This document shows positions 46,201 to 53,680 of a stretch of 64,000 nucleotides of DNA, one piece after another (within the stretch, counting starts at the first letter, position 1; every line of letters begins with the position of its first letter). Position numbers and translations under genes: made by a program. A model generated the notes under the pieces. The model was not told the DNA's origin. It was given only the letters and a program-made list of their open reading frames with translations, and did not search any database. Source of the DNA: Chlorobiota bacterium (GTDB lineage Bacteria; Bacteroidota; Ignavibacteria; OLB7); contig CP065014.1 of assembly GCA_016700335.1 (NCBI GenBank), forward strand, positions 347,001 through 411,000, given 5' to 3'.

Positions 46201-48460
46201 TATAACAACTGGTGGCACAGGAGTTAGCGTTGCTTGGAAGGGTCCAACAAATAATGCTATAACTAATGGTGGAAGATTTTCAATTGCTTCAGATGGGGAT
46301 TTAACAATTAATAATATAGTTCCGGCTGATGAAGGAAATTATGTAGTAACTGTAACAGGTACTTGTGCTCCAGCAGTGACAGGCACAGTAATTTTAACAG
46401 TAAATAGAAAGCCAAAAATTACAACTGAACCAGTATCTCAAGCGGTCTGCTTAAATAAATCAGCAACATTCTCAGTTTCTGCTACTGGATTTAATATTAA
46501 TTATCAATGGTTCAAGAATAGTCAATTAATAAACGGAGCAACAACATCAACTTATACTATTGCCTCAGCGATTGCTAGCGATGAAGCAGATTATACAGTT
46601 GTTATCAGTGGTGGATGCCCTCCTAATGTTACATCTAAAGTTGCTAAATTAAAAATTGAACTTTCACCTTCAATAACAATTGATCCTGTTGGATCTACTG
46701 TTTGCCCAGGTGATAGCTATACTTTCAATGTTACTGCAGGTGGTGGAGTAACATACCAGTGGAGAAAAAATGGTGTAAACATAAATGGGGCTACTTTATC
46801 ATCTTATACTATTAATCCTGTAACAAATAATGATGCAGGTGATTATGATGTAACTGTATCATTACCATGTAGCAGCATAGTCTCAAAAGTTGGAAAACTT
46901 ATTGTTAATAACGCAACAGTTGTATCAACTCAACCTCAAGATGTTACAGTATGTGCAGGTAATCAAGTGAGTCTAGGAGTTATTGCAACTGGAACAAATA
47001 TTAAATATCAATGGAAGAAGAATGGTGTTAATATACCTGGGTCTAATGGTAGCACATTGATATTAACAAGTGCTAGTGCATCCGATGCTGGTGAATATGA
47101 AGTAATTATTAGTGGAGATTGTAAACCGGATGTAACGAGTAGAAAAACAATTGTTGTAGTAAATTTAGCTCCTTCTATTACTACTCAACCAACTGATCAA
47201 AACGTGTGTATAGGGTCTCAAGCAACATTTTCAACAAATGGAAACGGGACTGGAGTTTCTTATCAATGGAGAAAAAATGGTATAATAATTCCAGGAGCTA
47301 CAAATTCAACTTATACAACTTCAAATACAACAGATCAAGATGATAATTCAATTTATGATGTTGTTTTAAGTGGTACATGTAAACCAGATGTAACTAGTAA
47401 TCCAACAAAACTAACACTCAAACGTTCAATTTTAGATCCAATTAATACTATTACAGTAATGGATACAACTGAAATTGATACACTAAGAGAAGAAGATGTA
47501 AGATTTAAAAATAATGGAACATTGCCAGTTACAGTAAGCAGTATTTCAAATTTATTAGCTCCATTTTCGATTGTATCAACAACACCAGCATTATTACCTT
47601 CTGCTGTGATTGGTCCTGGTCAAGAGTTTGTTGTTAGAGTTAGATTTACCCCAACAGAAGTTGGTGAAAGATATGATACAGTTAGAATTACCGTAACAGA
47701 TCCATGCATTAAAACATTTTCAGCTCCAATAAAAGCAAATGGTGAAGATGGAAAAGCTATTGTAACATTAAGATTGAATGATACAACCGGATTTACAAAG
47801 AAACCTGATTCAAAACCTGATTCAAGGACTGATATTATAATTAGCTATAATACACCTCCAATTAAATTGGAAAAAGTAAATCCGACTGGAGTAACATTCA
47901 AAATTTCATTTAATGGAACAATGCTAACTCCTGTAGATGAGAATTTAAGAAGAAATATTACATTTAGTGGAGATACAGCAATAATGACAGTAGTTTTATC
48001 TGGTAATATCCCAAAATCAGGGAAAATTGTAACAATACCAATGTATATTCTTTTAGGAAATGATTCAGTAACACCATTGAAATTCTATTCAGCACCAGTA
48101 TGGTCTGGTGGAAAAGTAATAGTTGCTGATACTAAAAATGGTAGCTTTAAAGCATTGGATATGTGTACACGTGGCGGATTACGTGGCACAAGAGGTGGAT
48201 CTTTGGGTATAACAAGATTAACACCTAATCCTGCTAATGACAAAATGAATGTTACTATCAATAGTAATTCAGAAAAAATAACAATCAATTTATATGATTT
48301 GAAAGGTAATTTAATTTTAAGTAAGAATTTGGATAATGTACAATCTGGTGCAGATTATTCTACTGATTTAAATTTTAAAGAATTATCAAGTGGAATGTAT
48401 ATTTTGATTGCAACTGATGGAGAATTAATAGATAAAAAAATGGTTAGTATTGTTAAATAA
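43211..48460 (+). CDS. T9SS-secreted surface protein with Ig-like repeats and an ASH domain (1749 aa)
   Basis: Signal peptide (SLSFLLILIVSIISGSQN) then a cysteine-containing region (about 30-560), then a tandem array of Ig-like domains (about 600-1390). The repeats share the pattern S-ITTQPTDQNVC...ATFS...YQWRKNGxxIPGAT...YTI...DAGxYxVxISGxC, at least eight copies, so this is an adhesion-type filament. Near residue 1400-1500 is an ASH/choice-of-anchor D domain (VRFKNNGTLPVTVSSISN, RVRFTPTEVGERYDTVRI), and the end is a T9SS type A sorting domain (LTPNPANDKMNVTIN, LSSGMYILIATDGEL). Likely surface-displayed. Function inferred as adhesion or structural only from the repeat type. Confidence 0.87.
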   Translation: MKSKFQSLSFLLILIVSIISGSQNLLKANPPVCLIRPLSNESYCVDAAGNISISWNNADATCNTIVQYGPTIVGPWTTITATGSSPGGSVSWAPPTVPGNWFVKLSQGCNAGSTQTVGFQVRAALGGSGTLPDITICAGGTLDLNQAGAGQVTGTGACGNYRYKWTRYDAGSSTWVDMVSNVGLPTAGFITTTWTFNTAAADGGQWALEIYDCQRSSTSPCVSAASQPPYNCGPVRIVFNVNIIIPFNSLTLTPGSTFNVCKGSGQIITAAAAGGGAATYIFERSSNGAIPWTNVQTGSSPTYDVSTKVGISFYRVRLQNAPCAELMSNDVRVDVQELPSGAKITTPGPTTTCVNGSFPQLDAEIIKTPIPGLNYLTNWQMSTDGGVIWTDVTTPGLPPGITFSFTPPGTVPVGETQFRLKVSSLGCLPGIYSNIIKVYGNTGLNFALIAPNPAATTICTSDNIKIDARINLPCPGYANIVTYDVYRNSVVNTNPAWTCPNTPHGIVAGWAEVTPSSIIATGLPYQNIAPGCITGTSPITAISLPSPATPGTYRYYVVARTGCIVGGLPNIVDCQFIDYTINQGPVVTGLTPNLIVCSPNNANWNFTLGGTSALISWTFTPTNPAGPSVPLTNGTKYTISGGLPGPGSFAVLNTTTSDEGVYQATIKSSNSCSDLILTCSLSVKTAVQFTGTNSPVEVCKNATTGILISGITGTFPTGKTDYIYQWRRGTSNLSNGPTGTGSTLSGTDSATLVITNAGAADAGNDYNLNITGYCGTLNVPNQQISLLTPPSLSSMLNQELCVGNNATFTVNGLGSAFIVNWIGPNGAITPGGRFTINANGDMQISNIGFTDAGIYTVTLKNSCNSVGVTSSSRLDILDIPTINTQLSNQTVCPGGNVTFAGSIVTGIPVGTVVYSWAKNNVAIANGPTGTGSTYSGASTTALTITGVKNADAATYTLIAKNKCGEAKSAGQLIVQTSPTISGLVNKTICEDGSVTYDITTGGTGVSVAWKGPTNNAITNGGRFSIASDGDLTINNIVPADEGNYVVTVTGTCAPAVTGTVILTVNRKPKITTEPVSQAVCLNKSATFSVSATGFNINYQWFKNSQLINGATTSTYTIASAIASDEADYTVVISGGCPPNVTSKVAKLKIELSPSITIDPVGSTVCPGDSYTFNVTAGGGVTYQWRKNGVNINGATLSSYTINPVTNNDAGDYDVTVSLPCSSIVSKVGKLIVNNATVVSTQPQDVTVCAGNQVSLGVIATGTNIKYQWKKNGVNIPGSNGSTLILTSASASDAGEYEVIISGDCKPDVTSRKTIVVVNLAPSITTQPTDQNVCIGSQATFSTNGNGTGVSYQWRKNGIIIPGATNSTYTTSNTTDQDDNSIYDVVLSGTCKPDVTSNPTKLTLKRSILDPINTITVMDTTEIDTLREEDVRFKNNGTLPVTVSSISNLLAPFSIVSTTPALLPSAVIGPGQEFVVRVRFTPTEVGERYDTVRITVTDPCIKTFSAPIKANGEDGKAIVTLRLNDTTGFTKKPDSKPDSRTDIIISYNTPPIKLEKVNPTGVTFKISFNGTMLTPVDENLRRNITFSGDTAIMTVVLSGNIPKSGKIVTIPMYILLGNDSVTPLKFYSAPVWSGGKVIVADTKNGSFKALDMCTRGGLRGTRGGSLGITRLTPNPANDKMNVTINSNSEKITINLYDLKGNLILSKNLDNVQSGADYSTDLNFKELSSGMYILIATDGELIDKKMVSIVK

Positions 48461-48502
48461 CTAATTAAGAGTTAGATCAGATATAAATTAGTTTACTTAT
48501 TT

Positions 48503-48545
48503 ATCCCAATTACTTTTATATATAGTAATTGGGATTTTTATTTAT
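48503..48545 (+). terminator. Terminator of the 1749-aa gene
   Basis: Eleven-bp stem ATCCCAATTAC/GTAATTGGGAT (48503-48513 with 48525-48535) followed by TTTTTATTTA. Confidence 0.85.
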
Positions 48546-48580
48546 TAAATAAACTGTAATTTATAAAATAAATCAAATCG

Positions 48581-48588
48581 TATCTTTG
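48581..48588 (+). promoter_or_regulatory. Putative -7 box (TATCTTTG) for the TonB receptor gene at 48696
   Basis: TAnnTTTG match giving a leader of about 100 nt, in which the imperfect palindrome TTTGACGAGTCAAA (48658-48671) sits 25-38 bp before the start codon. Confidence 0.45.
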
Positions 48589-48695
48589 TATAATAGTTTA
48601 ATAATACTAAAAAACAAATTTTTAAATCATAAATTACCCGAAATTTCTTTGAGTTAATTTGACGAGTCAAAATTTTAAATATATAATTTAATTTT

Positions 48696-51401
48696 ATGAA
48701 ATCACATTTTTCGATTTTTCTTCTTTATGTATTTTTACTTATATCTTCAAAATTATTAATTGCTCAAACCGGTTTTCTAACTGGTAAAATAATTGAACAA
48801 TCAAACAGCGAACCGATAACAGGGGTTACTGTTAAAGTTATAAAGAATGAAAGTTCGCAAAGACAATTAGGGGCAATAACATCAAGAGATGGTTCGTATA
48901 AAGTAAAGAACATACCAATAGGGAAGTATAAAGTTATTGTTTCTTGCATTGGATACGAAACAGTTGAAAGAGAAAATGTTGAGATATCTGCTGACAAAAC
49001 AACTGAACTTGAAATTGTAATTCGTCCTGGCAATTTAAACTTAGATGAAATAATAGTATCAGCTTCTAGAAGGCAAGAAAAGGTTACTACTGCCCCTGCT
49101 TCAGTTTCTATAATAAATACTAGAACAATTCAAGAAAAGCCTACAGTTTCAATTGCTGATCATTTAAAAGGTATAACTGGGTTAGATGTTATTCAATCTG
49201 GATTAACTCAAAATAATATTGTTGCTCGTGGATTTAACAATTTATTTTCTGGTGCACTAATGGTTATTACTGACAACAAAATTGCTAGTGTCCCATCCTT
49301 AAGATTAAATGCATATAATTTTATCCCTTTAGTAAATGATGATATTCAACAAATTGAAGTTATTAGAGGTCCTGGTGCAGCTTTATACGGACCGAATACT
49401 GCAAGTGGAGTAATGCATATTATTACAAAGTCACCATTTTCATCACAAGGAACTAATTTAAGTTTTTCAACTGGAACTAGAGATTTGTTACAAGGTACAA
49501 TTAGGCATGCTGGAGTAATTGGAGAAAATCTTGGTTATAAAATTTCTGGTCAATACTTAAAGGGGACTGATTGGAGTTATGTAGATCCGGCAGAAGTAAA
49601 AGCTATAAGCGATTGGAAAGCAGATACAACTAAAAATATTAATGGAAGTAAAATTGGGATTAGAGATAGTACGATTGAAAAATATAGTGGAGAATTAAGA
49701 TTAGATTATTTACCAATGAACGACATGACAATTATTGGTGCTTTTGGTTTTAACAACGCTGTAAAGAACATGGAGTTAACTGGTGTTGGAGCTGGACAAG
49801 CTCAAAATTGGCAGTATATGTATTTTCAAGGTAGATTTTTGTTTAAAGATTTATTCTTTCAAATCTTTAGGAACCAAAGCAATGCGGGTACTACATATTT
49901 ACTCAGAACAGGACAACAAATTTTAGATAAAAGCACAACAACTTCAGCTCAAATTCAACATTCTTATCAACCGATATCTATAATCAGGTTGACTTATGGA
50001 GCAGATTTAGTACTAACAAATCCAGTAACTGATTCTACTATAACTGGATCTAATGAAAATGATGATAACACAACAGAAATTGGTAGCTATTTACAAAGTG
50101 ATATTAAAGTGAATGATCAAATAAATTTAGTTGGAGCTGGTAGAATTGATAAACATAGTAGATTAGAAGATGTAATTTTTTCCCCAAGAGCAGCAATAGT
50201 TTATAATCCAATTAAAGATCAATCATTAAGATTAACATTTAATAGAGCATTTTCAACTCCTGGAACTAATGAACTCTTTTTAGATATTATAGCTGGAAAA
50301 AGTGCAGCTTTTAATATCAGAGCTACTGGAATTCCAAAAAATGGATTTACATTTGAGATGTTTAATGGAAGGCCTTTAATGCACTCTCCATTTAAAGCTA
50401 ATAAAAATGAAGCAATTCCAATTGATAGTATAAATAGGTTATGGCCTGAGATTCAAGGATTTCTAAAAACAAAAGGATACGATATTACTTCTATTCCTGC
50501 ACCTCCTGCTGGTGTTGTAAAAGTTGATGTGAAAAGCTTAAATACTAGTGCTGGAGATTTCTCTCTACCTCCGTTAACAGGTAATTTAGTTTCAGATAGA
50601 AAACCAGTTGCTCCAACAATTACAACAACAACTGAATTTGGATATAAAGGAGTATTATTTGATAAATTGTCATTGAGCTTAGATCTTTATACTTCTCATT
50701 ATAAAGATTTTGTAGGTCCTTTGCAAGTTATAACTCCAACTGTTTTTATGAGATATAACGATTTGAAAAATTATTTCACAGATGTACTTAAAGCTTCTGG
50801 AATGAGAGCAGATTCTGCAGCAGTTAATGCTGCTGGGCTTGCAATTGGATGTGCTGGCATTCCACTTGGGCAGATTACTCCAAGAGAAGCGATAAATGAC
50901 CCAACAGCAGTAATACTTACATATAGGAATTATGGTGATATTACTCTCAATGGTTATGATTTTGGATTCCAATACAATATTTTTGATAATATTTCTATAG
51001 TTGGAAATATGTCTGGTGTAAATAAAAACTTTTTTGAAAATCTTGATAGTGTAGCTGATCTTGCATTAAATGCTCCAAAATTTAAATATGCTTTTGGTGT
51101 TAACTATCATAATAATAGTTTAGGTTTTAATGCTGAAGCAAAGCTAAGACATATTGATAGTTTCAGAGTAAATAGTGGAGCTTATATTGGTAGCATTCCT
51201 TCTTATTCAGTAGTTGATCTTACAGTTGGATATCAATTACCTTTTTTAGATGGAGCATCTTTTACATTAAGTGCAACTAATTTGTTAACTTTTGTAGATG
51301 GTGGTAATGGAAATCCATTTATTCAAAGGCATGCAGAGGTTATTGGAGCTCCGGCAATTGGGAGTTTGATAATTGGTAGGTTAAGTTATAATTTTAAATA
51401 A
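48696..51401 (+). CDS. TonB-dependent receptor with carboxypeptidase-regulatory-like domain
   Basis: A 901-aa outer-membrane receptor. Signal peptide (FLLYVFLLISSKLLIAQ), a carboxypeptidase-regulatory-like domain (about 25-115, FLTGKIIEQSNSEPITG), a TonB plug (about 120-250: ITGLDVIQSGLTQNNIVARG and EVIRGPGAALYGPNTASGVM), then a beta-barrel with a C-terminal aromatic (RLSYNFK). The sequence VIRGPGAALYGPNTASG is characteristic of siderophore/cobalamin-type receptors such as FepA, BtuB and CirA, so the ligand may be a metal complex. A long leader with a palindrome precedes it. Start ATG 48696 is in front of the signal peptide. Confidence 0.9.
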   Translation: MKSHFSIFLLYVFLLISSKLLIAQTGFLTGKIIEQSNSEPITGVTVKVIKNESSQRQLGAITSRDGSYKVKNIPIGKYKVIVSCIGYETVERENVEISADKTTELEIVIRPGNLNLDEIIVSASRRQEKVTTAPASVSIINTRTIQEKPTVSIADHLKGITGLDVIQSGLTQNNIVARGFNNLFSGALMVITDNKIASVPSLRLNAYNFIPLVNDDIQQIEVIRGPGAALYGPNTASGVMHIITKSPFSSQGTNLSFSTGTRDLLQGTIRHAGVIGENLGYKISGQYLKGTDWSYVDPAEVKAISDWKADTTKNINGSKIGIRDSTIEKYSGELRLDYLPMNDMTIIGAFGFNNAVKNMELTGVGAGQAQNWQYMYFQGRFLFKDLFFQIFRNQSNAGTTYLLRTGQQILDKSTTTSAQIQHSYQPISIIRLTYGADLVLTNPVTDSTITGSNENDDNTTEIGSYLQSDIKVNDQINLVGAGRIDKHSRLEDVIFSPRAAIVYNPIKDQSLRLTFNRAFSTPGTNELFLDIIAGKSAAFNIRATGIPKNGFTFEMFNGRPLMHSPFKANKNEAIPIDSINRLWPEIQGFLKTKGYDITSIPAPPAGVVKVDVKSLNTSAGDFSLPPLTGNLVSDRKPVAPTITTTTEFGYKGVLFDKLSLSLDLYTSHYKDFVGPLQVITPTVFMRYNDLKNYFTDVLKASGMRADSAAVNAAGLAIGCAGIPLGQITPREAINDPTAVILTYRNYGDITLNGYDFGFQYNIFDNISIVGNMSGVNKNFFENLDSVADLALNAPKFKYAFGVNYHNNSLGFNAEAKLRHIDSFRVNSGAYIGSIPSYSVVDLTVGYQLPFLDGASFTLSATNLLTFVDGGNGNPFIQRHAEVIGAPAIGSLIIGRLSYNFK

Positions 51402-51454
51402 TTTAATTATTAAATAAATAATTTTTAAAATATATAAAACCAATCTTCGTCAAA

Positions 51455-51545
51455 GCCTAAAGTTGGGGAGTAGCTTTTTCCTGTAACAGGATTATTATTG
51501 TCGTCAGTACGAAACATATATGTTTCCGGCAATAATTAAATTGAT
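51455..51545 (+). ncRNA. yybP-ykoY manganese riboswitch aptamer
   Basis: The leader holds the conserved yybP-ykoY core in order: GGGGAGTAGC (51465-51474), a TCCTG/CAGGA hairpin (51479-51483 with 51487-51491), GTCGTCAGTACG (51500-51511), a GAAACATA/TATGTTTC hairpin (51511-51526) and CCGGCAA (51526-51532). This element binds Mn2+ and in other bacteria controls TerC-family, MntP-type and related membrane genes; a TerC gene (52478) lies downstream here. An intrinsic terminator follows at 51580-51626. Boundaries are approximate because P1 was not well resolved by eye. Confidence 0.8.
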
Positions 51546-51579
51546 TAGAAATATTTTATCATATATTTTAATTTATAGC

Positions 51580-51626
51580 AAGACCACTAAGAAAATCATA
51601 GAAGATTTCTTAGTGGTCTTTTTTAT
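51580..51626 (+). terminator. Riboswitch-controlled intrinsic terminator (attenuator)
   Basis: A 15-bp perfect stem AAGACCACTAAGAAA/TTTCTTAGTGGTCTT (51580-51594 with 51606-51620), loop of 11, followed by TTTTTTATTATT. It lies between the aptamer and the carbonic anhydrase start, where an expression platform is expected. Confidence 0.85.
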
Positions 51627-51682
51627 TATTTTCAAAACAAAATATTTAATCTTAATTTTAACTAAATTTATTTAACAAACAA

Positions 51683-52408
51683 ATGAAAAAAACGATATTA
51701 TTATCATTTTTAGTATTAACTTTTTTATCCTTAACTATTAGTCCAAATGTTAGTTTTGGAGGTAGTGAAAATAAAGCAACTGTTGATTTATTAATCAAAA
51801 AAGTTGGTAACCCTAAGGATGAACACAAAAAGATAAACACACCAGATGAAGCATTAGAAGAAATGAAAGCAGGAAACAAAAGATTTTTAAAACATAAAAT
51901 GAAGAATATCAATTATGATAAACAAATTGAACAAAATAAAAACGATCAACATCCTCATTCATTAGTTTTATCATGTTTAGACTCTAGAGTACCACCAGAG
52001 ATAATTTTTGATCAAGGATTTGGGAATATATTTGTTGCAAGAGTTGCTGGTAATGTTGAAGATCCAAACATTCTTGGTAGTATGGAATTTGCTGTAAAAG
52101 TTAAGGGAACAAAGCTAATTGTTGTAATGGGGCATAATAAATGCGGTGCAGTAAAAGGTGCAATTGACAATGCAAAACTTGGGAATCTTACTCAACTTGT
52201 TGACCAAATTAAACCTGCAATTAAAGGTGATTCTACAGACAAAGATACAATGCTAGATGAATCTTCAAAAAACAATGTGAAAATGACAATAACTGATATT
52301 TTAAATGGAAGCAAAGTGATAAGTGATATGGTTAATGATAAACAAGTTAAAATAGTAGGTGCATATTATGATATTACTTCAGGTAAAGTAACTTTTATGG
52401 ATTATTAA
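51683..52408 (+). CDS. Exported beta-class carbonic anhydrase
   Basis: A 241-aa protein with an N-terminal signal peptide (ILLSFLVLTFLSLTISP) so it acts in the periplasm or at the surface. Zinc ligands and dyad are intact: CLDSR (Cys98, Asp100, Arg102) and HNKC (His151, Cys154). A linker region (about 25-75) has a domain-swapping-like helix. It differs from the cytoplasmic paralogue at 9536-10174 in the export signal and the leader: it sits behind the Mn riboswitch and terminator and ahead of a TerC/Alx gene 69 bp later, so it is probably cotranscribed and manganese-responsive. A metal-dependent link between bicarbonate and manganese handling is inference only. Confidence 0.92.
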   Translation: MKKTILLSFLVLTFLSLTISPNVSFGGSENKATVDLLIKKVGNPKDEHKKINTPDEALEEMKAGNKRFLKHKMKNINYDKQIEQNKNDQHPHSLVLSCLDSRVPPEIIFDQGFGNIFVARVAGNVEDPNILGSMEFAVKVKGTKLIVVMGHNKCGAVKGAIDNAKLGNLTQLVDQIKPAIKGDSTDKDTMLDESSKNNVKMTITDILNGSKVISDMVNDKQVKIVGAYYDITSGKVTFMDY

Positions 52409-52477
52409 ACTCCATAAATAATTAATTTTTAAATTGATAATTCCATTTTAATTTCCTAAATATTTAAGTATAATTGT

Positions 52478-53497
52478 ATGATAGAACTTTTTCCATTCTC
52501 AGACTATTGGTTGTTTTACGTAGGTTTTACAGTTTTTGTATTTTTAATGTTAGCTCTTGATCTTGGAGTTTTCCATAAAAAATCTCATGAGGTTTCATTT
52601 AAAGAAGCTTCTATTTGGAGTGTTGTTTGGGTATCACTTTCATTGATTTTTAATTATCTTTTTTATCAATATGCATTATGGAAATTTACAACAGATCCAA
52701 GACTTTTAGCCATACCTGGGTTTGATGCAATGAAAGAAGCAAGCCGTGTTGGATGGGAATTTCTAACTGGTTATGTCATAGAAAAATCTTTATCTGTTGA
52801 TAACATATTTATTTTTGTAATGGTGTTTGGTTATTTTTCTATACCTTTAAAATATCAACACAAAATATTATTTTATGGAATTTTAGGTGCGTTAGTATTC
52901 AGAGCAATATTTATTGCCATTGGTTCTGCTTTAATGGAGTATAATTGGGTTATTATTGTGTTTGGATTATTTTTGTTATTAACTGGAATTAAAATGCTGT
53001 TTGCAAGTGAGAAAGAAATTGAACCTGAAAAAAATTTACTTGTAAGATTAATGAAAAAATTTCTACCAGTAACTCACCAAACTGATGGAGATAAGTTTTT
53101 TATTAAGATTAATGGAGTTAGGAATGCTACACCATTATTTGTTGCATTGGTTTTTCTTGAAGCAACCGATATAGTTTTTGCAGTTGATTCAGTACCAGCT
53201 ATTTTCTCTATAACTCGTGAGCCTTTAATTGTATTTACATCCAATATATTTGCTATACTTGGGCTAAGGTCATTATATTTTTTGTTAGCTGGTGCAGTTG
53301 ACAAATTCCACCTATTGAAATATGGTCTGGCAACAGTATTAATTTTTGTTGGACTTAAAATGGTTTGGTTAAATAATTTGTATGGTGGTCATTTCCCGAT
53401 TGTGTTGTCACTTTCAATTATTTTAGGTGTGATTTTACTATCAATTATATTATCATTACTTATCCCCAAAAAAAAGGATATAAATCTTGATAAATAA
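52478..53497 (+). CDS. TerC/Alx-family integral membrane protein
   Basis: A 339-aa membrane protein with about nine transmembrane helices. Family hallmarks are the acidic membrane motifs EKSLSVDNIFIFVMVF (about 100-115) and ATDIVFAVDSVPAIF (about 228-242), whose aspartates are thought to bind metal ions. Members such as Alx and YkoY are Mn2+ exporters or metallation factors for exported enzymes, and many are controlled by the yybP-ykoY riboswitch, which is found upstream here at 51455-51545. Only the exported carbonic anhydrase intervenes. The gene ends at a strong terminator. It is not part of a tellurite-resistance cluster. Confidence 0.93.
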   Translation: MIELFPFSDYWLFYVGFTVFVFLMLALDLGVFHKKSHEVSFKEASIWSVVWVSLSLIFNYLFYQYALWKFTTDPRLLAIPGFDAMKEASRVGWEFLTGYVIEKSLSVDNIFIFVMVFGYFSIPLKYQHKILFYGILGALVFRAIFIAIGSALMEYNWVIIVFGLFLLLTGIKMLFASEKEIEPEKNLLVRLMKKFLPVTHQTDGDKFFIKINGVRNATPLFVALVFLEATDIVFAVDSVPAIFSITREPLIVFTSNIFAILGLRSLYFLLAGAVDKFHLLKYGLATVLIFVGLKMVWLNNLYGGHFPIVLSLSIILGVILLSIILSLLIPKKKDINLDK

Positions 53498-53524
53498 AAT
53501 TTAGTAAACTATTTGTCTATTATT

Positions 53525-53560
53525 AAAAATATCTCCAATATTAATTGGGGATATTTTTAT
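53525..53560 (+). terminator. Terminator of the carbonic anhydrase-TerC operon
   Basis: A 15-bp stem with one G-U pair (53525-53539 with 53544-53558, core CTCCAAT/ATTGGGG), loop ATTA, ending in T5. Confidence 0.87.
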
Positions 53561-53640
53561 TTTCAATCAGCAGGTGGTAGTTTACAAAATTATTTTAAGA
53601 AAATAAATCTACATAAATAAACTTCATTATCAAACTTACA

Positions 53641-53648
53641 TATCTTTG
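53641..53648 (+). promoter_or_regulatory. Putative -7 box (TATCTTTG) for the aldehyde dehydrogenase gene
   Basis: Exact TAnnTTTG match 33 bp before the ATG; the -33 region is not clear. Confidence 0.45.
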
Positions 53649-53680
53649 CAAAAAATAAATATTTAATTAACATAGAATAA

